Notes under the pieces: generated by a model
Told to the model about the DNA's origin: nothing
Database searches by the model: none
What the model saw: only the letters and a program-made list of their open reading frames with translations
Program-made: the position numbers and the translations under genes
From: JAICJJ01 sp039809985
GTDB taxonomy: Bacteria; Chloroflexota; Chloroflexia; Thermomicrobiales; UBA6265
Assembly (NCBI GenBank): GCA_039809985.1
Contig: JBDHWC010000067.1
Span: forward strand, 1-13,192
Reading direction: 5' to 3'
DNA length: 13,192 nucleotides
In this document: positions 1-6,114 of the stretch, one piece after another
Layout of the letters: every line of letters begins with the position of its first letter
How positions within the stretch are numbered: position 1 is the stretch's first letter

Positions 1-1023
1 CGGCTCGGCGGCCGGGCCCGCGCCGACGGCGTGCTCCCGCGGCCTCGCCCGCAGCGCGGCCCGGGCCGCCTCCCGCTCCGAAGGGCGCACCGGGGCGAAC
101 CGGCCCGGCCCGTAGTCGGGCAGGCCTTCGACCTCCCCCTCGACCCAGCTCCGGAAGAGCGCGGCGAACATCACCGCGTCGCCGTAGCGGGCTGCGGGGT
201 CGACCGCCAGCGCGTGCAGCACCACGTCGTCGACCCACCGCGGCAACCCGAGGTCGGGCCGGACGCGCGACGGCGGATCGGGCAGGCGCTCGAAGCGGGC
301 CCGCACGGCGGCGTTCGGGTTCTCCGCCGCCAGCGCGGCGAACGGCGGCTGCCCGGTCAGCAGTTCGTAGACGACGCAGCCGAGCGCGTAGATGTCGGCC
401 GGCGGGCCGACCGGGTCGCCGGCGGCCTGCTCCGGAGCGACGTAGCCGACCGTGCCGAAGGCGCGTCCGCCGACCGTCGCCGGCGGCTGCCCGGCCGGCT
501 GGGCGAGGCCGAAGTCGATCACCTTCAGCTTCCCGTCGTCGGTCAGCACGAGGTTCTGCGGCTTGAGGTCGAGGTGAACCAGCCCGCGGGCGTGGAGGTG
601 CGACAGCGCCATCGCCGTCTGGTCGAGGATCGGCACGACCTCCTCCGGGGTGAGGCTGCCGCGCCGGCGCAGCAGGTCCTGCACGTTGCGGCCCGGCACC
701 TGCTCCAGCACGACCCACGGCGCGACCGGGTCCTCGACCACGGCGAGGACCCGCACGACGTTGTCGTGGTTGAGGAAGGCGAGCAGCCGCGCCTCGCTGC
801 GGAAGCGGGCCCGGCTCTCGGGGTCTTGACGGTACTCAACGCGGAGCGTCTTGGCGGCCACCGGCTTCCGGCTGCGGAGGTCGATGCCGGGGTAGACGAG
901 GCACATCCCGCCCGCGCCGAGCGGGGCGTCCAGATCGATCCGGTAGCGCCCGCCGATGGTGGCTCGGAGTTCGCGCGTTGCCTCGCCCGGGCCGTCGCCG
1001 GGCCTCGCCTCGTCCGCGGCCAT
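1..1023 (-). CDS. Ser/Thr protein kinase, Hanks type (C-terminus beyond window)
   Basis: This is a eukaryotic-like Ser/Thr kinase; its substrate is unknown. The reading frame is open to the left edge, so 341 N-terminal residues are seen. The kinase domain spans about residues 26-290. It has a glycine loop (G36-A-G-G-M-C-L-V), ATP-binding K58 in VAAK, probable helix-C Glu E77, the catalytic loop H150-L-D-L-K-P-Q-N (base D152, metal ligand N157), DFG at 170-172, APE at 196-198, DIYALG at 210-215 and the late conserved R279. Two motifs are unusual: HRD is HLD, and the third loop glycine is Cys41. After the domain comes an Arg/Ala/Pro-rich stretch with no membrane segment in view; sensor domains such as PASTA could lie further on. 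The ATG at 1023 is chosen because GGGAGG lies just before it and no upstream in-frame ATG exists. It follows the small gene at 1152-1412 on the same strand after a 128-nt gap with a hairpin. The kinase identity is certain; its biological role is not. Confidence 0.93.
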   Translation of the reverse strand, partial: MAADEARPGDGPGEATRELRATIGGRYRIDLDAPLGAGGMCLVYPGIDLRSRKPVAAKTLRVEYRQDPESRARFRSEARLLAFLNHDNVVRVLAVVEDPVAPWVVLEQVPGRNVQDLLRRRGSLTPEEVVPILDQTAMALSHLHARGLVHLDLKPQNLVLTDDGKLKVIDFGLAQPAGQPPATVGGRAFGTVGYVAPEQAAGDPVGPPADIYALGCVVYELLTGQPPFAALAAENPNAAVRARFERLPDPPSRVRPDLGLPRWVDDVVLHALAVDPAARYGDAVMFAALFRSWVEGEVEGLPDYGPGRFAPVRPSEREAARAALRARPREHAVGAGPAAEP

Positions 1024-1080
1024 GGCCTCCCGCGCGGGGTGGGTTCCGGCCGTCCCGAGGGGCGTGACGGCCGCCCGGCA

Positions 1081-1089
1081 ACTGTAGCA
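1081..1089 (-). promoter_or_regulatory. Candidate extended -10 promoter for the kinase gene
   Basis: Read on the minus strand, the sequence is TGCTACAGT: a TGn extension plus TACAGT (4 of 6 matches to TATAAT). It lies between the hairpin after the small gene and the kinase ATG, and would give a leader of about 50 nt. I see no good -35 element. It rests on one short motif, so it is tentative. Confidence 0.3.
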
Positions 1090-1114
1090 GACGGGCCCGG
1101 GCCCAAGCCCCGGC

Positions 1115-1148
1115 GGCGGCCCCTGCCCACTCCGAGGCAGGGGCCGCC
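1115..1148 (-). terminator. 13-bp perfect hairpin after the small gene, probable terminator
   Basis: The arms GGCGGCCCCTGCC (1115-1127) and GGCAGGGGCCGCC (1136-1148) are perfect reverse complements around an 8-nt loop. On the minus strand the stem begins 3 nt after the stop codon of the small gene. No U-tract follows, so it is not a textbook intrinsic terminator, though GC-rich bacteria often use such stems. It could also protect the 3' end of the small gene mRNA. Confidence 0.5.
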
Positions 1149-1151
1149 CCG

Positions 1152-1412
1152 TCACGCCGCCAGCTGCGCCACCGCGACGTCGGGCGACCCGACGTAGAAC
1201 GTCCAGCGCGGGATGTAGGCGACGGCCTCGACCGGCAGCGCCGGCGGCTCCGGGAACTGCCGGCTCGGGGCGTCGAGGTCGGCCTTGTCGGCCGGGCTGG
1301 TCAGGCAGAGCTCGGGCGCGTCGCCGAACTTCTCGACGTACCGCTCGACCGCCTCCGCCAGCTTCTGGCGGGCCGGCTTCTTCTTGTCGGGGTCATACCA
1401 CCCAAGGTACAT
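1152..1412 (-). CDS. Small protein of 86 residues, function unknown
   Basis: I do not recognise this protein. It starts MYLGWYDPDKKKP, continues with a probable charged helix (about residues 9-31, including KLAEAVERYVEKFG), then a short strand ending in ELCLTSP, a Pro-rich stretch, and a probable strand pair in VEAVAYIPRWTFYVG. It has one Cys, no signal peptide and no membrane segment, so it is probably cytosolic. Codon third positions are almost all G or C, as in the neighbouring genes, which argues for a real gene. I prefer the ATG at 1412 because AGGGAGG lies 5 nt before it; a GTG two codons upstream (1418) would overlap that ribosome-binding site. A 13-bp hairpin follows the stop. The upstream promoter contains a LexA-like palindrome, so the gene may be damage-inducible. 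It is transcribed divergently from mraZ. Confidence 0.78.
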   Translation of the reverse strand: MYLGWYDPDKKKPARQKLAEAVERYVEKFGDAPELCLTSPADKADLDAPSRQFPEPPALPVEAVAYIPRWTFYVGSPDVAVAQLAA

Positions 1413-1467
1413 CCACACCTCCCTGCGCTCCTCTCCGACCGGTGCGGGGGACGATCAGACGGCTTCC

Positions 1468-1496
1468 ATTCTACCAGAACATTCGTTCTTATTCCA
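1468..1496 (-). promoter_or_regulatory. Candidate promoter of the small gene
   Basis: On the minus strand there is an extended -10, TGG-TAGAAT (TAGAAT at 1473-1468; 5 of 6 matches to TATAAT), with a weak -35 TGGAAT (1496-1491) at 17-bp spacing. The stretch is AT-rich against the GC-rich background. It would give a leader of about 50 nt before the ATG at 1412. The extended -10 is the strong part of the evidence. Confidence 0.5.
1476..1489. promoter_or_regulatory. LexA (SOS) box-like palindrome
   Basis: AGAACATTCGTTCT contains perfect GAAC-N4-GTTC half sites (1477-1480 and 1485-1488), the core of the LexA site known from Bacillus and Actinobacteria (CGAAC-N4-GTTCG type). The outer bases are A/T instead of C/G. 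It occupies the spacer between the -10 and -35 of the small gene promoter, where a bound repressor would block RNA polymerase. It is 43 bp from the candidate mraZ -35. LexA motifs differ between phyla and no lexA gene is in view, so regulation is inferred. Confidence 0.45.
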
Positions 1497-1532
1497 CTGG
1501 TTTCAGCCATTTCGGTGACACTCCGGAACATC

Positions 1533-1561
1533 TTTACGGACACTGCCCGGACCCCTATCCT
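1533..1561 (+). promoter_or_regulatory. Candidate mraZ (dcw operon) promoter
   Basis: A -35 element TTTACG (1533-1538; 4 of 6 matches) and a -10 element TATCCT (1556-1561; 4 of 6) are separated by exactly 17 bp. Transcription would start near 1568, inside the GTGG repeat array, giving a leader of about 110 nt before mraZ. The position directly upstream of a probable MraZ operator supports it. Confidence 0.5.
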
Positions 1562-1613
1562 GTGGACAACGGTGGGGGAAAGTGGGGACAAGTGGTGCCC
1601 CCGGTGGAAAACT
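1562..1613 (+). promoter_or_regulatory. MraZ operator: five GTGG direct repeats
   Basis: GTGG occurs at 1562, 1572, 1582, 1592 and 1604. The first four are spaced exactly 10 bp apart, one helical turn, and the fifth 12 bp further. MraZ proteins are known to bind short tandem repeats with a TGGG- or GTG-type core at 10-bp spacing upstream of their own gene. The array begins immediately after the candidate -10 element, so bound MraZ would cover the transcription start. Autoregulation of mraZ and the genes behind it is the natural reading. Confidence 0.75.
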
Positions 1614-1676
1614 CCCCCGCTCGACCCGCTCACCGCCCCGCGTCGCGCGCATCGTCGGTCAGGACGCGGAGCCCGG

Positions 1677-2105
1677 ATGTTCCTCGGTCGCCACGCGCAC
1701 ACCATCGACAGCAAGGGGCGGGTGGCGGTGCCGGCGCGCTTCCGCGACGACCTCGCCGAGGGGGTCGTCGTCACCCGCGGCATCGACCGCTGCGTCGCCT
1801 GCTACCCGATGCCGGTCTGGCGGGACCTCGCGGCCAAGGTCAGCGCGCTGCCGATCACCGACCCCGACGCTCGCAACTTCCGGCGGATGGTCTTCGCCGA
1901 AGCGACCGACCTGACGCTCGACGCGCAGGGCCGCATCCTGCTGCCTCCCGACCTCCGCCGGTGGGCCGGCCTCGACCGCGAGGCGCTCGTCGTCGGCGTC
2001 GACACCTCGCTCGAGATCTGGAGCCCAGCGGCGTGGGAGGCGGTCTCGGCGGTGATGGACGCCGAGGGGTCGGACATCGCGGCCCGCCTCGCGACCCTGA
2101 TCTGA
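1677..2105 (+). CDS. mraZ: Transcriptional regulator MraZ
   Basis: This 142-residue protein is a normal-length MraZ, the nucleoid-associated regulator at the head of dcw clusters. It contains two AbrB-like DNA-binding repeats: DSKGRVAVPARFR at about residues 11-23 and DAQGRILLPPDLR at about 82-94. MraZ forms ring oligomers that bind tandem repeats in its own promoter, and such an array is present at 1562-1613. The start is the ATG at 1677, giving the family N-terminus MFLGRHAHTIDSKGR, with GGAG 5 nt upstream; the frame extends further upstream but across the operator and promoter. Uncommonly, a 490-nt spacer separates it from rsmH, where the two genes are usually close. Confidence 0.97.
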   Translation: MFLGRHAHTIDSKGRVAVPARFRDDLAEGVVVTRGIDRCVACYPMPVWRDLAAKVSALPITDPDARNFRRMVFAEATDLTLDAQGRILLPPDLRRWAGLDREALVVGVDTSLEIWSPAAWEAVSAVMDAEGSDIAARLATLI

Positions 2106-2595
2106 GGCGACGGCTCGCCGCGTGGGCTCCCCGGGACATCACCACCCCCCATGGGAGGGTCTGGTCCTCTGCCGGTCCCCCAATTGCCGCTGAGCGGCCG
2201 CTTCTTGGTGGATGCCTCCCCCTGTCAGCAGATTGCGACGGGAGGGAAGACCCTTGCCGGGGGAAAGCCAAGTTTCCAGGACCTTCGAGATACCGGGGCG
2301 CAGCCATGTCTCGATGGATGCCCTCCTCTTCCAGTGCCAGTCAGTCGCCGTCGCGCAGAAGCCTCGCGAGCGCGGTCGCCGCCTGGAGGGCTCGGCGGAG
2401 ACTTCGCCGCATGGTCAACCGGGCCGGGCAATCAATCCCCACCGCAGAGAATCGCCGCGCGGCGGCACTCCCCGCGACCCGTTGCAGCCTCGGCAATGGC
2501 CCGACGGGACGACTCGGTTTATCCTGCGTCGGGAATCCCGCCCCGCGTCCCGCGCCAACCCGCCGCACCGCGCACGAGGGAGCCGCCATCACCCG
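2106..2595 (+). other. 490-nt spacer between mraZ and rsmH, no convincing gene, several hairpins
   Basis: Open frames cross this region, but their third positions hold many A and T residues, unlike the flanking genes, and their predicted proteins are Arg/Ser/Pro-rich with no recognisable domain. Inverted repeats seen: GGCGA/TCGCC (2106-2119, directly after the mraZ stop), GCCGC/GCGGC (2186-2198), GGAAA/TTTCC (2262-2277), CGAGA/TCTCG (2286-2313), CGGCG/CGCCG (2393-2409), and CCCGACG/CGTCGGG (2500-2533), extended by GGA/TCC after a 2-nt bulge. It may be a structured mRNA segment, a small RNA, or decayed sequence. I found no riboswitch or known RNA signature in it. Confidence 0.6.
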
Positions 2596-3624
2596 ATGAG
2601 CCGACGCGCCGTCACCGTCCCGCCCGCCGACGCCAGCGACCCCGCCCCAGATCCGACCTCGAGGCACCGGCCCGTCCTCCTCGCCGAGGCGGTCGCCGCG
2701 CTCGGGCCGCGCCCGGGCGGCCGCTACGTCGACGGCACCTTCGGCGGCGGCGGCCACACCCGGGCGATCCTCGCCGCCTCCGCCCCGGACGGCCGGGTGC
2801 TGGCGATCGACGCCGATCCCGAGGCGATCGCGAGGGCCCGCGCCCTCGCCGCCGAGCCGGGCGTCGGCGACCGGCTGCTGCCGGTGCAAGGGAACTTCGC
2901 CGACCTCGGCGGCATCGTCCGCGAGGCCGGGTTCGGCCCGGTCGACGGCATCCTGCTCGACCTCGGCCTCTCGTCGTACCAGCTCGACACGCCGGAGCGC
3001 GGCTTCGCCTTCCGGCACGACGCCCCGCTCGACATGCGCTTCGACCCCGGGCGCGGCCAGCCCGCGGCCGACCTCGTCAACGCCCTGCCGGAGGCCGCCC
3101 TCGCCGACCTGCTTTGGCGCTACGGCGAGGAACGGCAGTCGCGGCGGATCGCCCGCGCCGTCGTCGTCGAGCGCGAGCGCGAGCCGATCGCCACCACCGG
3201 CCGCCTCGCCGCCGTCGTCGAGCAGGCCGTCGGCGGCCGACGCGGGGCGGCGATCCACCCCGCGACCCGCACCTTCCAGGCGCTGCGGATCGCCACCAAC
3301 GACGAGCTCGGCGCTTTGCTGCAGGGCCTCGGGGCCGCGGTCGACTCACTCGCGCCGGGCGGCAAGCTGGTCGTCATCGCCTTCCACTCGCTGGAGGACC
3401 GGATCCTCAAGCGTTTCCTCGACCACGAGTGCGCCACCTGCCTCTGCCCGCCGGAAGCGCCGCTCTGCGTCTGCGGCCACCAGCCCCGCCTCTCCCGCGT
3501 CCGCCGCGGCGTCATCAAGCCCTCGCCCGAAGAGCTCGCCGCCAACCCGCGCAGCCGCAGCGCGGTGATGCGCGTCGCCACCCGCCTCGCGCCGAGCGTC
3601 ACCCCGCCGGGCCCGGCCCGATGA
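2596..3624 (+). CDS. rsmH: 16S rRNA (cytosine-1402-N4)-methyltransferase RsmH
   Basis: RsmH (MraW) is the SAM-dependent methyltransferase that modifies the N4 of C1402 in 16S rRNA at the ribosomal P site. The 342-residue protein starts close to the family's HRPVLLAEAV motif. The SAM-binding loop is D46-G-T-F-G-G-G-G-H54, the acidic SAM motif is AIDADPEAI, and the catalytic-region motif is D122-L-G-L-S-S. RGFAFRHDAPLDMRFD, HPATRTFQALRIATN and AFHSLEDR are all present. A Cys cluster (C279, C282, C284, C291, C293) lies in the C-terminal part, as in actinobacterial-type RsmH, and may bind a metal. The ATG at 2596 is chosen by alignment to the family; GAGGGAG is 13 nt upstream, rather far. The frame extends back to 2212, but that stretch looks non-coding. 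The stop overlaps the murF start (ATGA). Confidence 0.96.
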   Translation: MSRRAVTVPPADASDPAPDPTSRHRPVLLAEAVAALGPRPGGRYVDGTFGGGGHTRAILAASAPDGRVLAIDADPEAIARARALAAEPGVGDRLLPVQGNFADLGGIVREAGFGPVDGILLDLGLSSYQLDTPERGFAFRHDAPLDMRFDPGRGQPAADLVNALPEAALADLLWRYGEERQSRRIARAVVVEREREPIATTGRLAAVVEQAVGGRRGAAIHPATRTFQALRIATNDELGALLQGLGAAVDSLAPGGKLVVIAFHSLEDRILKRFLDHECATCLCPPEAPLCVCGHQPRLSRVRRGVIKPSPEELAANPRSRSAVMRVATRLAPSVTPPGPAR

Positions 3625-5042
3625 TGCCGCTGACGCTCGCCAACGTCCTCGCCGGCTCCGGCGGACGGGTCGTCGGCGCGCTCGACCCGGCGACCCGCTT
3701 CGGCGCGATCGAGCGCGACTCGCGGGCGATCCGACCCGGTGATCTCTTCATCGCAATCCGGGGCGAGGTCCACGACGGCCACGCCTTCGTGCCGATGGCG
3801 GCCGAGCGGGGCGCGGCGGCCGCGCTGGTCTCCGAGGCGTGGGCCGCGGCCCACCCGGACGCCCCCCTGCCGCTGGTCGTCGTCGACGAGCCGGTCGCGG
3901 GCTTGCAGCGGCTGGCGGGGTGGTGGCGGGCGCAACTGCCGGTGACGGTGGTCGGCGTCACCGGCAGCATCGGCAAGACGAGCACGAAGGAAGTGGTCGC
4001 CGCCGTCCTCGGCCGCCGTTTCGCCACCTACAAGAACCCCGGCAACCTGAACAACGAGATCGGGCTGCCGCTCTGCCTGCTCGACCTCGGGCCGGAGACG
4101 GAGGCGGCGGTGCTGGAGATGGGCGGGGCCTACGCCTTCGGCGAACTGGCGCTCCTCGCCGGCATCGCCCGCCAGCGCGTCGCCGTCGTCGTCAACATCC
4201 ACCCCGTCCACCTCGAGCGGATGGGCACGATCGAGGCGATCGCCGAGACCAAGGCGGAACTGGTCGACACCCTGCCGCCGGACGGCGTCGCGGTCCTCAA
4301 CGGCGACGACCCGCGGGTCCGGCCGATGGCGGCCCGCGCCCCCGGCCGGGTGTTCACCTACGGCCGGAACCCCGGCAACGAGGTCCGCGCCGTCGACGTG
4401 GTGCCGGATGGACTCGACGGCACCCGCTTCGTGCTCGAGCTCGGCGGCGAGCGGCACCCGCTGCGGGTCGCGGTGGTCGGCGACCACGCGATCGACCTCG
4501 CCCTGCCGGCGATCGCCACCGGCCTCGCGCTCGGGATGTCGGTCGAGGAGATGCGGCCCGGGCTGGCGGACCGCTCGGCCCAAGTCCGGCTGCTGCGGGT
4601 GCCGGGCCCGCGCGGCTCGACCCTGATCGACGACACCTACAACGCCGCGACCCCCTCGGTCCTCTCCGCCCTCTCGCTGCTGGCGCACCTGCCGGCCCGG
4701 CGCAGGCTGGCGGTGCTGGGCGACATGCGCGAACTGGGCGAGGTCTCGGAGCGGGAGCACCGGGCCGTCGGGCGCAGGGTGGCGGAGGTCGCCGACCACC
4801 TGGTGACCTTCGGCGAGATGGCCCGGCTCATCGCCGACGAGGCGGCCCGGCGCGTCGACGGCCCGCCGCCGAGCGTGACATCATTCGGCCTGTCGGAGCG
4901 GGCGGAGTTGATCGACTTCCTGCGGGAAGGGATCGCCGAGGGGGACGTCGTCCTCCTCAAGGGGTCGCGCGGCCTGCGGATGGAGGAGATCGTGGCAGCG
5001 CTGCGGGCCGAGCCGGACGCGCCGGGGACCGGCGCCGGATGA
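3621..5042 (+). CDS. murF: UDP-N-acetylmuramoyl-tripeptide--D-alanyl-D-alanine ligase MurF
   Basis: MurF adds the D-Ala-D-Ala dipeptide to UDP-MurNAc-tripeptide in the cytoplasm, using ATP. The 473-residue length is usual. An N-terminal substrate domain (DSRAIRPGDLFIAIRGEVHDGHAFV) is followed by the Mur ligase ATPase domain with P-loop G112-V-T-G-S-I-G-K119-T-S, N144-N-E-I-G-L-P, NIHPVHLERMG and the probable carbamylated lysine K211. The C-terminal domain carries D337-D-T-Y-N-A342 and LGDMRELG. These motifs separate MurF from MurE, which lacks DDTYNA. It starts at the first of two tandem ATGs (3621 or 3624), and the first overlaps the rsmH stop by 4 nt. No clear ribosome-binding site is seen, in keeping with translational coupling. 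The murE gene that normally precedes murF is absent. Confidence 0.97.
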   Translation: MMPLTLANVLAGSGGRVVGALDPATRFGAIERDSRAIRPGDLFIAIRGEVHDGHAFVPMAAERGAAAALVSEAWAAAHPDAPLPLVVVDEPVAGLQRLAGWWRAQLPVTVVGVTGSIGKTSTKEVVAAVLGRRFATYKNPGNLNNEIGLPLCLLDLGPETEAAVLEMGGAYAFGELALLAGIARQRVAVVVNIHPVHLERMGTIEAIAETKAELVDTLPPDGVAVLNGDDPRVRPMAARAPGRVFTYGRNPGNEVRAVDVVPDGLDGTRFVLELGGERHPLRVAVVGDHAIDLALPAIATGLALGMSVEEMRPGLADRSAQVRLLRVPGPRGSTLIDDTYNAATPSVLSALSLLAHLPARRRLAVLGDMRELGEVSEREHRAVGRRVAEVADHLVTFGEMARLIADEAARRVDGPPPSVTSFGLSERAELIDFLREGIAEGDVVLLKGSRGLRMEEIVAALRAEPDAPGTGAG

Positions 5043-6097
5043 CGACACCGCTGCTGGCATCGACCTTCCTCGCCAAGGGGGTGATGCCGACCGACCCCAA
5101 CCAGAACATGGCCGTCTCGCTGGCGCTGGCCGGCCTCGCCTTCGTCGTCACCCTGATCATCGGCCGCCCGATCATCACCTTCCTCCGGATGCAGAAGGTC
5201 GGCAAGATCGTCCGCAGCGAGGGGCCGCAGACGCACCTCGTCAAGACCGGCACGCCGACGATGGGCGGGGTGATGGTCGCCATCTCGGTGGTGCTGATCA
5301 CGCTCGTCTTCAACACCCTCGGCCGGCTCTCGATGCTGCTGCCGGTCGGCGTCTTCGTCGCCTGCGCCACCCTCGGCGGCATCGACGACTGGATGAACCT
5401 CGTCCGCACCGGCGGCGCGGGGATGACCGCCCGGACCAAGATGCTCGGGCTGGTCGCCATTGCCACCGTCGCCGCGCTGGTCCTCTTCCTGCCCTACCCC
5501 TACGGCCTCGGCCTGCACCACATCTACCTGCCGTTCGTCGGCCGCTACGACATCGGCCTCCTCTACGTGCCGGCGGCGATCCTGGTCATCGTCGGCTCCG
5601 CGAACGCGGTCAACTTCACCGACGGGCTCGACACCCTCGCCGGCGGCACCGCCGCCATCGCCTTCCTCAGCTACGGGATCATCGCCTTCCGCCAAGGGCA
5701 GCTCGGCGTCGTCACCTTCTGCCTGACCACCGTCGGCGCGCTGATGGGCTTCCTCTGGTTCAACGCCCACCCCGCGCAGGTCTTCATGGGCGACACCGGC
5801 TCGCTGGCGATCGGCGCGGCCCTCGCCACCGCCGCCTTCATGACCGGCCAGTGGCTGCTGCTGCCGGTGGTCGGCCTCGTCTTCATCGCCGAGGCCGCCT
5901 CCGTCATCATTCAGGTCGCGTGGTTCAAGTGGACGAAGCGGCGCACCGGCGAGGGCCGCCGCATTTTCAAGATGACCCCCCTCCACCACCACTTCGAGGA
6001 ACTCGGCTGGTCGGAGACTCAGGTCACGATGCGCTTCTGGATGGTCGGGATGATGGTCGGCCTGATCGGCGTCGCGATGGCGCTGGTGCAGTTCTGA
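5039..6097 (+). CDS. mraY: Phospho-N-acetylmuramoyl-pentapeptide-transferase MraY
   Basis: MraY is the integral membrane enzyme that transfers phospho-MurNAc-pentapeptide to undecaprenyl phosphate, making lipid I. The 352-residue protein has about ten hydrophobic segments. Signature motifs are P73-T-M-G-G77, the catalytic D116-D117-W-M-N120, N189-A-V-N-F-T-D195-G-L-D198, F249-M-G-D252-T-G-S and L315-H-H-H-F-E320; the last distinguishes MraY from WecA/TagO relatives. The ATG at 5039 overlaps the murF stop by ATGA; a later ATG (residue 16) would also leave the first membrane helix intact. Its N-terminal tail is slightly long. It uses the product of MurF, encoded just upstream. MurG, which makes lipid II next, is not encoded nearby. 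Confidence 0.97.
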   Translation: MTTPLLASTFLAKGVMPTDPNQNMAVSLALAGLAFVVTLIIGRPIITFLRMQKVGKIVRSEGPQTHLVKTGTPTMGGVMVAISVVLITLVFNTLGRLSMLLPVGVFVACATLGGIDDWMNLVRTGGAGMTARTKMLGLVAIATVAALVLFLPYPYGLGLHHIYLPFVGRYDIGLLYVPAAILVIVGSANAVNFTDGLDTLAGGTAAIAFLSYGIIAFRQGQLGVVTFCLTTVGALMGFLWFNAHPAQVFMGDTGSLAIGAALATAAFMTGQWLLLPVVGLVFIAEAASVIIQVAWFKWTKRRTGEGRRIFKMTPLHHHFEELGWSETQVTMRFWMVGMMVGLIGVAMALVQF

Positions 6098-6114
6098 CCC
6101 GGGATCGGGCACCG

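Noticed and set aside
1093..1104. GGGCCCGGGCCC palindrome
   Set aside because: Simple GC-only palindromes are common by chance in this sequence; no promoter or start site depends on it.
31..1197. Long plus-strand open frame opposite the kinase
   Set aside because: Arg/Ala/Pro/Gly-rich with no family motif; the minus strand in the same place encodes a complete set of kinase motifs. Long false frames are expected at this G+C content.
1515..1676. Upstream GTG start for mraZ, adding 54 residues
   Set aside because: It would translate through the promoter and the GTGG operator; the family starts at MFLGRHAHTID and has a ribosome-binding site there.
2243..2525. RNase P RNA (rnpB) in the mraZ-rsmH spacer
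   Set aside because: GAGGGAAGACC and ACTCGGTTTATC faintly resemble the two conserved ends of bacterial RNase P RNA, but they cannot form helix P4 properly and the other invariant core segments are absent.
2212..2595. 128-codon N-terminal extension of rsmH
   Set aside because: The family begins just before HRPVLLAEAV; the extra residues look non-coding in composition, so the ATG at 2596 is used.
2306..2599. 97-codon frame from ATG 2306 whose TGA overlaps the rsmH ATG
   Set aside because: The ATGA overlap is tempting, but about a quarter of its third positions are A or T against very few in real neighbours, it has no good ribosome-binding site, and the product is Ser/Arg-rich without a domain.
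3120..6112. Long minus-strand frames opposite rsmH, murF and mraY (about 490-560 codons)
   Set aside because: They are antisense to genes with clear family motifs and read as low-complexity Asp/Arg/Gly/His sequence.
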